Source of the DNA: Chondrus crispus
Taxonomy: Eukaryota > Rhodophyta > Florideophyceae > Gigartinales > Gigartinaceae
Length of the DNA stretch: 64,000 nucleotides
Assembly: GCF_000350225.1 (NCBI RefSeq)
Contig: NW_005178676.1
Coordinates: 278,689 to 342,688 of the forward strand
Direction of reading: 5' to 3'
The translations under genes were made by a program, and so were the position numbers. Below the pieces are notes generated by a model. It was not told where the DNA came from, searched no databases, and saw only the letters and a list, made by a program, of their open reading frames with translations. Each line of letters begins with the position of its first letter. Position 1 is the stretch's first letter. Below, in pieces: positions 21,417 through 32,154 of the stretch.

Positions 21417-24400
21417 ACCAGAAAACATTCGACAAAAGCAAAACCATGTCTGAATACGTGGATGGGTTTGAGGCCATTTTCAACTAGCTTGAGGTCATGG
21501 AAAGTCCCCTGCCTGAATCTATGCGGATTGCTATTCTGTTTGCGAGCTTTGGGAAAACGAATGAGTCCCCCTTTGGAGCCGTCATAACTGCTCTCCAGAC
21601 AATGTCCGACAATGAGCTTACATGGGATAGGGCAACAGCACGCCTTTTGCAGGAGTACAGTGTACAAAGTAATTCGACCATGGCCTCGAATGGTGTGGAG
21701 ACCGAGTCTCACCATATACCGCAGAGAGCTCTGAAGAGCAAAGCACAGGTACAGTGCTATGGATGTGGCAAGTATGGTCACTACAAGAGAGAATGTCGCT
21801 CCCAGAAGCGATTCCAGGATGGAACCAAACGTTTACAGTTTGGATCTGGGGGTCATGAGAAAGCCCTGTACCATCACACGAGAAGTGAGGTGGGCAATGG
21901 TATGGTCATAGACTCCGGCGCCAGCTGCCACATGATGGCTGATAAAAGGCTCTTTGACAAAATTGAGAGCGTGGAACCTAGAACCATAGCCCTTGGAGAC
22001 GGCAACCGTATACGCGCAGAAAGAATGGGAACGGTAACGATACCGACTTTAGAACACGAGCATGAAGGGAAGTTACTAGTTCTAAAGCGCGTGCTTTATG
22101 TACCCGACCTGGATACAAATCTCATCTCATGTGCTGCGCTGGACATGGATGGATACACAACTCACTTTGGGGATGGTCGCTGTGAAATTCGTCTCGGTAA
22201 TGAAGTTATGTGTATTGGCAAACTAAAAGGTGGCCTCTATGTGATGCAAATCAGCCCTTCGGGGGACAGTGCATCGGTGGTTATAAATCACTCGAAAGCA
22301 GAGGAGGAACTTTGGCACCGACGTTTTGGCCACGAATACAAACGAACACTGAAAGACATGGCGACACGAGGAACTGTTTGTGGGATGAACTTTAACGATT
22401 CGGCCCAAGTAGACGTGGATTGCGTGCCCTGTGTCAAGGGAAAGCAGGCTCGACTTACTCTAAAGTCACGCTCTCAGAAAGAAAGTGGACCTGGTGATGT
22501 GATATTCACCGATGTCTGTGGACCTCTACCCGCGAATAGTTTGAGCGGAAAGGTTTACTTTATCACGTTCAGTGATGCACATTCCTCTTATAAGGATATA
22601 AGCCTGATGACTCACAAGTCAGAGTCGTTAAGCTGCTTTAGGAACTTTCAGTCAAAGTTCGAACGTAAGTTTGATTGCAAAGTGAAACTACTGTACTCGG
22701 ATAATGGGGGAGAATATCAAGGACTCGTAGAATACCTGGAAAAGCAAGGTATTGAATGGGAACCCTCCGCCCCATACACACCCCAACAAAATGGGGTTGC
22801 CGAGCGTCTCAACAGGACGCTCATGGAGATGACTCGTGCAATGCTGGCTCAGGCTGGACTACCCGATAAATTTTGGGGAGAGGCGGTGTGCACAGCTGTC
22901 TCAATTCGTAACATTACAGCAACAAACGCGAACAATGGGAGGACGCCAGTAGAGATTCTTACCGGCAAAGTCCCTTATGTTGGACATCTCCGATGCTTTG
23001 GCTGCGAGGTATGGAGCTTTAATTCAAATAGAAAGAAGCTGGACTCCAAATCAAGGAGATGCATTTTGCTGAGAAGCCTTCCTCATAGGAACTATCGAGT
23101 GTGGGACATAGAGTCTGGTCGTGTCTACCATGTGAGACATGTGAAAATCAACGAGATTGTATACCCTGCCGCTGAAATGGACCAAGTGACACATAAAAAA
23201 GGATTACTTGACGCTTGGATTAGTAAGATGGATGGCATTGAGTACGATTATATCGAGGAAGAAGACGACAAATCACCGGAGATATCCGATGGTAACGAAG
23301 GCAGCTCGACTGTACCGTTAATTACTGCAAACAGCAACGCGGAAAATCTCACCTATCACCCGGCTTCTGAGACCAATTCCCAACAAAATGGGGAACGCAG
23401 ATACCCACTTAGAACTCGAAGTGCTCCCCAACGTTACGGGTTAGCAGCAGAAGATTCAGTGCTGTTGGCCACAGAGAATAGAGGGTGGGCAGTGCCACGA
23501 ACTCTCGACGAGGCTCGGACTGTGAAGGATAGTCAAGAGTGGCTTGCGGCAGTGAAAGAGGAAATTGATTGTTTAGAGAAGAACGATTCATGGACTATTG
23601 CCCAGCTACCGAGCGGCATTAAGGCACTAGACTCAAAAATTATATTCACAATGAAGCTCAAAGCCGACGGAGCAGTGGACAAGCGCAAGGAAAGACTTGT
23701 TGCTAAAGGCTTCCAGGAGGGGCATGTTGCAGATGTATATGCACCGGTTGTTGACTTCGCTACAGTACGTCTGACACTGGCAATCATGTGTAGAAAAGGA
23801 GTATTCATTCACCAGATGGATGTCAAGTCAGCATTTTTGAATGGCAAATTTGATGAGGATGAAGCTATGTACCTCAGACCCCCTCAAGGTTTAGACCTTG
23901 GGGTCAAGAATGGCCAGGCTTTAAAAATGCTGAAGGCTCTGTATGGATATAAGAGAGCCCCAAAGATATAGAACAAAACCTGGAATAGATCACTGAAGCG
24001 GCTTGGCTTTGAAAAACTCAGAGCAGATGAATGTTTTTATGTCATAAAAATCCAGGGCAGTACGGTGTATGTCCTGGTCTATGTGGATGATGTTCTGGTA
24101 ATCGGAATCTGCATGAAGGCAGTGACGGCCGTCAAGCACATGCTTTCTCAAGAATTTGAGATGACAGACCTTGGGACTGCTAAATCATTTCTTGGGGTTG
24201 AGTTTCTGTATACCAGTGAAGGTGTCTCTCTCCGTCAGAAGTACCACATCGAACAAATGCTCGAAAAGTTTGGAATGTCAGAGTGCAAACCAGTCCGAAC
24301 TCCTTTGTGTACATCTACAGTACACGAAAACATTTTTCATCTTTTGCCCGATCCTAGTATCGGCCGATTCCGAGAAGCTATTGGATCCCTGCTGTACTTA

Positions 24401-24945
24401 TCAACCAGAACAAGACCAGACATCTCAGCTGCTGTCTCCATTCTCTCACAGAAATGCGAAAATCCGTCCCAAGAAGATTGGGTAAATGTAAAAAGGATTA
24501 TGAGATATTTGAAGGGAACATCCACAATGAGTCTGCAGTTTTCATGGAAAAAGGAGTCAGCGCTCCCGTTAGTGGAAGCTTACTCAGATGCGGATTGGGC
24601 TGGGGATTGATCAGATCGCAAATCAACAAGCAGTAACGTTATATTTGTCAATGGAACGCCAGTAATTTGGCAAAGCAGGAAACAGACAGGTGTGGCTTTA
24701 TCTTCTACAGAATCAGAGTACGTAGCCTTATCTGAATGCATGAAGCAGACAAAGTGGGTCAGAATGATGTTGGCTGAACTGAACATGCTCCGCACTGGCC
24801 CGACCGTGGTGTTTGAAGATAACTTGGGTGCTCTGCGCTGGTCGTCAGGTGAGAGACGAGCCAAACACGTAGACATCCGATTCCACTTCGTCGTTGACGA
24901 AGTTGCGAGGGGTAATATTCATGTTCAGTACTGTCCTACTCAACA

Positions 24946-25039
24946 TGTGTGAACAGAAGACCGATACCTCCTCGTTTACTCGTCGTCGCTCGCTAGTTAT
25001 AAGTCTATCCTGAAGGACAGACTGTCCTGTGCGGTCTGA
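24946..25039 (-). repeat. 3' LTR of element 2
   Basis: Identical to the first 94 bases of 29411-29506. Confidence 0.9.
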
Positions 25040-25052
25040 GACTGCAAAATGA

Positions 25053-28000
25053 CTATTGGCGAATGTGATTGTGCGGTCTGACAGTCCCCGGGTTCGCCAA
25101 TAGGGGTTTTGGGTCGACGAAGCTGAGCTTGTTGAGGAGAGTTTTCGTGCGTTGTGGGCCGAGTGGCTTTGTGAAGTAGTCGGCGACGTTGTCCTCGGAG
25201 GGGATGTGTTGGATTTTGATGTTTCCTCGTTGAATGTGGTTGTGTATGAGGTGATGTTTCACATCGATGAACTTTCGACGTTTGGTGGGCGCCGAGTTCT
25301 GTGCCACGAGGATTGTTGCCTTGTTGTCTACTAGAAGGGGGGTGGGTTCGTGCTCCGGTTTTTGTGCGTCGGAGAGGAGGCGGCGGAGCCAGTGAGCTTG
25401 TTGCGTGGCTGCCGTGGCCGCGAGGTATTCCGCCTCACAGGTGGAGTCGGCTACTACGGATTGCCGAGCTGAGGTCCAGCTGATCGGCGCGTCGTGGAAC
25501 ATGTGTACTGCTCCGGTTCGGGATCGGCGTGCGTGGTCGTTGGCGAAATCCGAGTCGCTGTATGTGCGGACGCTTGGAGAGGCGTTGGGACCCTTGGCTT
25601 TGAACAGTATTCCGTGGTTTGCTGTACCGCTGAGGTACCGAAGGAGCCAGTGGAGGTGGTTCTTGTGTGTTCGAGCCGGTTTGTGCATGACTGAGGCTAG
25701 CATGCTGACCGCGGGGTGGATATCGGGCCTGGTGCTGTCGGCTAAGTATCTGAGGTCTCCGATTGTTTGGCGGAAGAGAAAGGATTGGTGCTGTTCTAAG
25801 AGGGGGTCGTCTTGCGCGTACGTGAAGGTTGCTTTGGGGGGTAGCGGTGTTCGCTTTGGGTTGGACGACACCATGCCTGTTTTTGTGAGGATGGTTTTAG
25901 CAACGTTGGGTTGCGAGATGTGTATGGAGCCATCTGTGAGGCGTTGGATGTGCCATTTGAGATACCTGGCAGGGAAGCCGAGACGTTTGATGGTGTATTT
26001 GGCTGCGAGAGTGGCGTGGAGCTCGTCATGTAGTTCTTGAGAAGATGCAGCTGAAAGGAAATCGTCCATATTGATTGCGACTAGAATGAGGCCGCGTTTG
26101 GATTTTTTGTAGAAGAGGCAGGGGTCTGCCTGAGTGGGCTGGTAACCATGCGCGATTAGGTGCTTGGACAGTCCGTCGTGGTAAATACGTGCTGCCTGAG
26201 GTGTGCCATAGATATTGCGCATGAGTAAACCTGCTTTGCATGGATGTTTGAGGGTGCCGTTGAACCGGGGGTGCTGCTTGATGTATACCGGTTTCGTTTG
26301 AGGGAATTTTTCGTGGAGATAGGCGGAGCTGATGTCTAGGTGTTCTAGGGGCCAATTGTGCGTAGCTGCGATGGAGAGGAGTAGACGTACTGTAGTCTTG
26401 TCCGCCATGTAGGTGGTGACTTGTTCGGGGTCGTAATGTGTCCCCGGGGTCATGCGGTCGCCGCGTGCTGCGCAGCGCGCCTTGCGGTCGGTTATCGTAC
26501 CGGTGTGATCCCGAATGTACCTGAATGTCATTGTGAGTGGTATGAGCTTCTCATGTATGGGGATCTGTCGGTCTGGTATCCATTTGATGGTTCCTGTCGC
26601 GTCTAGCTTATCGAGCTCTGTGTCGTGTGCATGTTCCCATTCGGCAGCGTCAGGGTAGGTTCTGGCTTCTTGTCTGGTACGGGGGTCGGGTATGGTGAGT
26701 TGTAGTCCGGTTCCGCGTGTTGCTGCTGGTGAAGTGCGGAGGACGGCTGTTGTGGTCACTGTAGGGTCATGTGTTTTTGTGTACGGACGGAAGTCTTGCG
26801 TGCGTGTGATGTGATACTTGCTTGTGTGTGTATCTTGCACTGTGATCGAGTGGGGGCTGTTGGAGTACATGTATCGTACTGCTCGGCTGCGTGTGTCTAG
26901 TTTGCGTTTTGTGCCGTATATAGGTATTGTGCCTAATTGTCCGAAGATGAGGAGCTGCTTCGGCTGTGCTTTCTGTTTGTGCCATAGTGTGTATGGGGCT
27001 TGTCCGGTGGCCCGATGAGGTATGATGTTGTATTTATAAGCCGCATCGCGTACTGCGTCCTCCCAATAGGCGTCCGGTAGGTTGGCGTGGTGGAGATTGG
27101 CTCTGGCGGCGTTCAGGAGGGTTTGATTAAGTCTCTCGGCGATAGAATTTTCCTGAGGCTGATGCGGGGTATTATTCTCGTACTTGATACCGAGGGAGGC
27201 GTAGGTGTGCAGCGCGTGGTTGGATTTAAATTCGCGTGCGTTGTCAGTGCGGTAGGTTCGAGGAAGGCGGTTGCGTTGCTTCAGCAGCGCGAAGAATTGC
27301 GGCATGATGATTCCTACTTCGCTTCGGGATTTGAGAAAATACAGCATGACGTATCTGGAAGCCGCATCTATGTACGTTAGGAAATGGTGGTTGCCGTGGT
27401 TGGATGGAGGATGGATAGGGCCGCATGTGTCAGAACTTAGATAGTCGCCCGTGTCATAGTGGTGTTGAGTGGGAGAATGGCGTGCGGGTCGTTGCTTCGC
27501 GTGTGCACATGCGGAGCATGACAGTCGGTTTTGGGTGGCGGCGAGAGCGGGTGGAAGGCCGTGTAGCTTCCTCGATTTGGCGATGTCTTGTATTTTGCGT
27601 AGGGGGGCATGGTTGAGCTTTAAATGCCAGTGGTGTAAGATCTTGTCTGTGGCCTTACAGGGGATCGGTGGGATGGGGGGTGCCGGTATTGAGCTTACAG
27701 GTAATGGTGTAATGGATTTCCTTTTTGTGGTAGTGGGAGGAGGGGCTCGAGTCGCGATGAGGCGCGGATTGGCAGGGGTTTTTGAATGGGTTTGTGAACT
27801 GTGTTTTGACGACGGCGTGGGTGTTTTGGATCTGTGTTTCGGGGCGGGGATCGTGCGTGCGCCCCTTGCCTGTGCGTTCTTTGTTCTCTTCCATGCATAC
27901 GCGTTGATGGCGGGGTCCCATGGGGCTGTGCCTAGGATAGTTCCACGGGAGCGCTTGTCGAGTATGTATGCAGCGTTGGGCGTGAAGAGGACGTTGCCTC

Positions 28001-29147
28001 TGGTCTTGGTGATGGATCGCACCGAGAGGAGGTTGCTTGCTATGTTTGGGGATACAACAGCGGGGATCTTGAGTGCATGTCCCTTATTCGTCTTGATCGT
28101 CGTCTGTCCGGCGTGCGTGCATTTGACGATTTGGTTAGTTGCGGTTTTTGTTCTGTGCTGTATGGGTTGTGGTGTCTGTATGGAGGCGAGGTTGGCCATG
28201 TGTGTTGGGTGGGCGCCTGAGTCGAGGATGTACGTACAGTAGTCCTGGTGCAGGTTGTGATCGGTTGTGTCGTCCAGCTCCATATCCGAGTCGTTTGTGT
28301 AATCGTCTTGATGTTGAGCGCCCCGTGCCGTCTGGTACGGCTTGGTGCGTACGGGTTGACGGGTACGATGGCGGGGGTGTGCTGCGTGATTGCACTCGGC
28401 GTCGGTGTGCCGGGGGTGGGAGACGCCTCGTGACATGTGGAATCTGCATGGATTAGATGGTACGGGGAGGTTTCGGCGGGGGAAGCGGTTGTAGCGTTGA
28501 GGGGCCGAGGCTGGATTTCTGAAAAAATTTGAGCCTCCGGCGTCGCCGTGCATTTGAGAGATGCGTGGTTGTGCTGCTTGCCGGTAGAGGTCCATCCGAT
28601 TGAACTTGTGCACAAAGTCTTTTGTGTCGTTGGGGTCCAGGGCAATGAGTTGGCTGCCAATCGCGGCCGTGGCGGGGTTGAACCGCAGGCCATCGATGAG
28701 GAACTCTACTGTTGTTTTGGGGTCGGCTATTTCTGGGAACCGTGCTGCGATCATTCTGGTTCTGATCTGCTCATGGGCCTTGATGTACTGATCAAGAGTC
28801 ATACCGGGCAGAAAGTGTGTCTGCTCGGCTAGCTGCTTTAGGTATTTGTGGTCCGAAGCGTTGGTTGTGTCCAAGTGAGAAGTGACTGCCTGTATGAGAT
28901 CGTAAGGAGTTGGATCGCTTGTGGGGGTGAGTATGAGGTTGGCTATGTGGGCTGGTATGGACGTGATCAGCTTGCCGAGTAGGTAGTTCTTGTTGCGGTT
29001 GAATGTTGCTAGATCGGTAGGGTCTTGTGGAGGAGTGGGGTTGCTGATGATGTGCTGGATGGCGTCGATCGTGTGTGCTGCTGCTCGAGTGGCTACGATC
29101 CACGGCCCGTAGTTGGTCGGGTCGAGGCGGGGGATGTCGGGGCGTTG
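25053..29147 (-). CDS. Copia gag-pol polyprotein (element 2)
   Basis: One open minus-strand frame of about 1364 codons. Gag begins QRPDIPRLDPTNYGPWIVA. A protease region follows with ILDSGAHPTHMANL (D-S-G). Integrase shows HWHLKLNHAPLRKIQ, CSACAHAKQRP, SSDTCGPIH, RTDNAREF and SIAERLNQT. Reverse transcriptase has VYIKQHPRFNG and the catalytic box INMDDFLS. RNase H has TYSDSDFANDHARRSRTG and CEAEYLAAT, and the end is YFTKPLGPQRTKTLLNKL. The only ATG in the expected place (29153-29151) is followed at once by TAA, whereas element 1 has ATG GAT there. The frame is open to that TAA with no ATG before MTLDQYIK, so expression would need a non-AUG or internal start. Otherwise intact. Confidence 0.88.
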   Translation of the reverse strand, partial: QRPDIPRLDPTNYGPWIVATRAAAHTIDAIQHIISNPTPPQDPTDLATFNRNKNYLLGKLITSIPAHIANLILTPTSDPTPYDLIQAVTSHLDTTNASDHKYLKQLAEQTHFLPGMTLDQYIKAHEQIRTRMIAARFPEIADPKTTVEFLIDGLRFNPATAAIGSQLIALDPNDTKDFVHKFNRMDLYRQAAQPRISQMHGDAGGSNFFRNPASAPQRYNRFPRRNLPVPSNPCRFHMSRGVSHPRHTDAECNHAAHPRHRTRQPVRTKPYQTARGAQHQDDYTNDSDMELDDTTDHNLHQDYCTYILDSGAHPTHMANLASIQTPQPIQHRTKTATNQIVKCTHAGQTTIKTNKGHALKIPAVVSPNIASNLLSVRSITKTRGNVLFTPNAAYILDKRSRGTILGTAPWDPAINAYAWKRTKNAQARGARTIPAPKHRSKTPTPSSKHSSQTHSKTPANPRLIATRAPPPTTTKRKSITPLPVSSIPAPPIPPIPCKATDKILHHWHLKLNHAPLRKIQDIAKSRKLHGLPPALAATQNRLSCSACAHAKQRPARHSPTQHHYDTGDYLSSDTCGPIHPPSNHGNHHFLTYIDAASRYVMLYFLKSRSEVGIIMPQFFALLKQRNRLPRTYRTDNAREFKSNHALHTYASLGIKYENNTPHQPQENSIAERLNQTLLNAARANLHHANLPDAYWEDAVRDAAYKYNIIPHRATGQAPYTLWHKQKAQPKQLLIFGQLGTIPIYGTKRKLDTRSRAVRYMYSNSPHSITVQDTHTSKYHITRTQDFRPYTKTHDPTVTTTAVLRTSPAATRGTGLQLTIPDPRTRQEARTYPDAAEWEHAHDTELDKLDATGTIKWIPDRQIPIHEKLIPLTMTFRYIRDHTGTITDRKARCAARGDRMTPGTHYDPEQVTTYMADKTTVRLLLSIAATHNWPLEHLDISSAYLHEKFPQTKPVYIKQHPRFNGTLKHPCKAGLLMRNIYGTPQAARIYHDGLSKHLIAHGYQPTQADPCLFYKKSKRGLILVAINMDDFLSAASSQELHDELHATLAAKYTIKRLGFPARYLKWHIQRLTDGSIHISQPNVAKTILTKTGMVSSNPKRTPLPPKATFTYAQDDPLLEQHQSFLFRQTIGDLRYLADSTRPDIHPAVSMLASVMHKPARTHKNHLHWLLRYLSGTANHGILFKAKGPNASPSVRTYSDSDFANDHARRSRTGAVHMFHDAPISWTSARQSVVADSTCEAEYLAATAATQQAHWLRRLLSDAQKPEHEPTPLLVDNKATILVAQNSAPTKRRKFIDVKHHLIHNHIQRGNIKIQHIPSEDNVADYFTKPLGPQRTKTLLNKLSFVDPKPLLANPGTVRPHNHIRQ

Positions 29148-29400
29148 TTACATGGTGCGTATGTCCTGGTGAGTGTTGTTTGTGATGTGAGATGTAGTGT
29201 GATTTGTCGTGTAGTTTGTTGTTTGGTGTGTCGTGTTTTGTGTTGATGTGGTAGGATTTGTCGGTGGAGGGATGTAGGTGAGGGGCTGAGATGGGGTTAG
29301 CCTGGGGCTCCTCCGCGTTGGGAGGGATCGGTTTGTTCTTGTCGTGGTGGGTTGCGATCGTGAAGCGGGGAAGGTTGAATTATGCAAGGTAGCAAAAGGT

Positions 29401-29410
29401 GCCCATAACC
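29401..29410 (-). other. Primer-binding site of element 2 (half-tRNA type)
   Basis: GGTTATGGGC on the minus strand directly after the 5' LTR. Confidence 0.65.
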
Positions 29411-29506
29411 TGTGTGAACAGAAGACCGATACCTCCTCGTTTACTCGTCGTCGCTCGCTAGTTATAAGTCTATCCTGAAGGACAGACTGTCCTGTGCGGT
29501 CTGACA
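29411..29506 (-). repeat. 5' LTR of element 2
   Basis: Identical to the 3' LTR; followed by CAACA. Confidence 0.9.
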
Positions 29507-29618
29507 CAACAAATGGTAGCAGATGCCCTCACCAAGGGCCTCAGTACCAAGCGGTTGGAATACTTGCGTGAGATGCTGCATGTTGGAAATATCAAAGAGC
29601 AGTAGCATTAAGGAGGGG

Positions 29619-30041
29619 TGTTGAACGTGGTAATGCTCCTGTAAGAATTGACTGAAGCTTGTCAAAGACATCTCGGCTATCCCGGGGTAATGTGACAAGT
29701 CGGACATGTATCATTGTCTTACTGTTGAGCATTGCTGCCTAGTAGAAATCATCCTTTAACAGATTGGCATTACTTCCATGCCAGTTACCGTTGTCACACT
29801 GCTGCATATGTTTCGTAGTTGACTGGCGATAGAGGATATGCTCAGCAGTATATAAGAAGAGTAGTATAGAGCAAGTTGATAAACCAAAAGGTAGCCTTGT
29901 GAAGAAAGGCATCCTAAACTACCACTTCGTCTCAGGAGATATGCTCAGCAGTATATAAGAAGAGTAGTATAGAGCAAGTTGATAAACCAAAAAGGTAGCC
30001 TTGTGAAGAAAGGCATCCTAAATTACCACTTCGTCTCAGGA
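29619..30041 (+). repeat. 3' LTR of element 3 with internal tandem duplication
   Basis: 423 bp. The distal part, including TATATAAG, is present twice in tandem (29835-29937 and 29938-30041), unlike the 319-bp 5' LTR. Confidence 0.88.
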
Positions 30042-30150
30042 CAGACGGAAGGGGAATGCAGAACAATGTTTTAGATGAAAGATGGTTTACTAAGCTGTCA
30101 TGGAGAGGTGGGGGTCGGTGTAATTACGAAGGAAGAGAAGTTGTCGCGGG

Positions 30151-30759
30151 TTATATGGCATCTTCATCAAAAGCGACAGGGTGTGGTTGAGCAGGGGCCG
30201 GACCATCATTTTGGGACATGTTGCTACCGTTAAGTGATACATCGGAGGCGACTCCTTCTATTGCGGCGGCCACGTGAGCGTCTTCGAGATGCTGGAGGGC
30301 ATCCATCATTGCCTGGACTGGGGGCCCTCGTTGATTCTGATATTGGTTGGGTGGGAGCTCCATAGGGTGAGGAGGAGGCTCGACAGGTTGGAGGGGAGTG
30401 ACCGAGAGCCAGGCGTGTACATTGAGATCAATTGCTACGGTTCCGATTTATGGTTGACCTGGTTGTTCACCATGTTGAGGGGGAAAGGCAACTGCAAAGG
30501 ACCCATCCGGTAGTCGGCGCTGGACGACACCAAGAAAGTACCTGGACTGAGTCTTTTGCCACACATATACCTGTCTGTGGAACATGTCCAACATTGCCGT
30601 GGGGAGAGAAACAGGCTCGAAGTTTTCCCAGAAATCCGGAAACATGGCTGCCGGAGGGTCTGCTTCGCAGAGTACGAAAAAAGACTGGTTCATATTGTGT
30701 CGGTAGAGATGGAGCTGTTGAGGAAGGTTAATATCTGGGATATCGGCGTTGGCTTCCAT
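30151..30759 (-). CDS. Hypothetical protein, one in-frame stop
   Basis: About 200 codons from ATG 30759 (MEANADIPDINLPQQLHLY), through NQSFFVLCEADPPAAMFPDF and YFLGVVQRRLPDGSFAVAF, to SQNDGPAPAQPHPVAFDED. A TAA at 30450-30448 interrupts the frame after GEQPGQP, and the same frame continues to 30151. This may be a nonsense mutation or a short intron (Pro-rich segment QPVEPPPHPMELPP follows). No known family. It lies just beyond the true end of the acidic-repeat gene (30074), on the opposite strand. Confidence 0.4.
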
Positions 30760-31599
30760 TTCGATAATTTTTGTGGCGTTTTATGGCTGTATATACTTGG
30801 AAAAGGATGAGTTAATGGGTCGAAAGGGTGGTTGCTTAAGTGTGTGATTCTATTTTTTATATTATTCTTTGCTCTTGTACTTTGCAAGAAAAAACATGTT
30901 ATTCTATGAGGTGTAAGAGTGAAATAAAGGAAGGGAGGTTTCAATGTATATATGCATGTATGTTTTCATATATACCGAGAACAAAGAGCTTCCGCGAATG
31001 AACGGGCATTAATTGGTGCTTTGGTAAGACAATGATATTCATAATGGAAAAAATGACATGTCACTGCCATAACTTCCACCGGTGCTCGTGTTGAGGCGCG
31101 TTCCATTTCACGATTCCGAACGGTTTCGGAGTCGCGAAGCGACTATTCGAAACTTCCGATGGGTGTTGAAATCCCAGTTCTAGGTCGGGAGAGCAATGCG
31201 AGATAGTGAGCGACGGGAGAAGTCCTAAAAGCAGCAACTGCCGATCGGAGTGACGAGATAGGGAACGTAGAGCGCAGCGTAGCGATACCGAAGCGGAAGC
31301 ACAGGCGACCCTGAGGGAGACTGGGCCAGCGACTCACTCCTGGCGCGATAAGGGATACGCCTACAGGTGGAAATCGGCCTGGAAACCTCTACGGGAAGTC
31401 CTACCATCCGAAGGAAACGCAAGCAAGATGATCAGACCAAGGGGGAAGGGGTGCTTTCCTTTACTCAGTGATCGCGGGTGTGCCCGCGGTGCTTATGAAG
31501 CGCTCGGTAGAACACTAGTGCTAGGTAGCTAGGGTTCTACAGTGTCACTGAAGTCCACCGGTGCCCTTCCGGTTGACGTGCGCTGTAAACCGATTGTCA
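30760..31599. other. No gene seen
   Basis: AT-rich to about 31080, then GC-richer with short frames only. Nothing that I can support. Confidence 0.3.
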
Positions 31600-31612
31600 A
31601 GTAAGGCGGTGG

Positions 31613-31855
31613 CACTTACAGTGCCGCTCATTATTCTACAATGAGGTTCTCCAGACTTCTCCTGATCTGGCTATATCCCATATCCGCGAGCATACCAAGC
31701 CAAGCATGATGAAAAGCCACATGAAAGACCTCCTAGAAATGTGCTCTAAATGGCAGCTCCACAAGGAAGACTTTTCAAGTAGATCGAGGTACTTGTGGAG
31801 GAGGCATTCATGGTCGAAAAGGTCTTACGAATGGAGTCACGCCATAATTGGGGAC
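31613..31855 (+). pseudogene. ORF fragment interrupted by element 4 (continues 36548-36627)
   Basis: A plus-strand frame reads LQTSPDLAISHIREHTKPSM ... DLLEMCSKWQLHKEDFSSRS up to the insertion site of the copia element. After removing that element and one GGGAC it continues without a break as IIGDNLCIMTDRKGHFVETW and ends with TGA at 36625-36627. The uninterrupted frame across the junction suggests a real former coding region, perhaps part of an older transposon. No family recognised. Confidence 0.35.
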
Positions 31856-32147
31856 TCCTGAGATTTGGAGTGGGCTTCGCGTTGACTTGTCACTTCCCAA
31901 GGTTAACCCCGGACTTTATTTCTCTCTGTTGTCTATCTTCTTATATAGACGGGGTTCCTAATACTTTTCTTCTCCCTAGTGGAGAGGAAAGGGGTCAATC
32001 CACCTACGACTGGGTTCCCTCCAGCTGTAGCCTATGAAGACGGTATAAGACTTAAGACACAACAATTCACTATCTTGCATCAATATCGATTGCAGCAACA
32101 ATACGACAATTCAATCACACATCAGCCAAGCATTATTGCTTTCAACA
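31856..32147 (-). repeat. 3' LTR of element 4
   Basis: Minus-strand TGTTGAAAGC ... CTCAGGA with TATATAAG. Confidence 0.9.
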
Positions 32148-32154
32148 CCCCTCC

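Larger units (their letters stand above)
24946..29506 (-). mobile_element. Near-intact Ty1/copia retrotransposon (element 2), nested
   Basis: 4561 bp. LTRs 24946-25039 and 29411-29506 are identical over 94 bases; TSD CAACA at 24941-24945 and 29507-29511. Removal restores YCPTQQMVADAL in element 3. PBS GGTTATGGGC (29410-29401 on the minus strand). Same family as the defective element at 3301: short LTRs with an AGGACAG/CTGTCCT inverted repeat and an MDDF polymerase box. Confidence 0.94.
20433..29605 (+). pseudogene. Copia gag-pol (element 3), split by two insertions
   Basis: Gag starts MEEDLLSRRLHKFNAKRGED at 20433, closely like the intact gag-pol at 32155-36156. The TRIM splits it at LYQ|KTF. 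It resumes at 21422 with a stop in the FN-LEVMESP segment. Then come the zinc knuckle CYGCGKYGHYKREC, protease VIDSGASCHMM, integrase (FTDVCGPL, SDNGGEYQG, QNGVAERLN) and reverse transcriptase VDVKSAFLNGK-type residues. There is a stop at 23969-23971 where the relative has Trp, then YVDDVLVIG, RNase H SDADWAGD followed by TGA (24608-24610), and SSTESEYVALSE. The frame breaks at YCPTQ|Q where copia element 2 inserted, and finishes at 29512-29605 with MVADALTKGLSTKRLEYL. Clearly once functional, now with several nonsense codons. Confidence 0.85.
20026..30041 (+). mobile_element. Ty1/copia retrotransposon carrying two nested insertions (element 3)
   Basis: LTRs 20026-20344 and 29619-30041; TSD CAGAC at 20021-20025 and 30042-30046. 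Ends are TG...GA (CTCAGGA), as in the related element at 31856. PBS TGGTAGCATCGC begins at 20346; the polypurine tract AAGGAGGGG is at 29610-29618. Without the TRIM (20780-21416) and copia element 2 (24946-29506) it would be about 4.8 kb. LTRs differ at about two sites apart from a 103-bp tandem duplication in the 3' LTR. Several stops in gag-pol show it is dead. Confidence 0.93.

Noticed and set aside
27469-28242. Plus-strand 257-residue ORF
   Set aside because: Antisense of the gag-pol of element 2; no independent support.
31080-31640. Structured GC-rich stretch considered as an rRNA or tRNA-like gene
   Set aside because: No recognisable rRNA core or tRNA arms were found on reading either strand.
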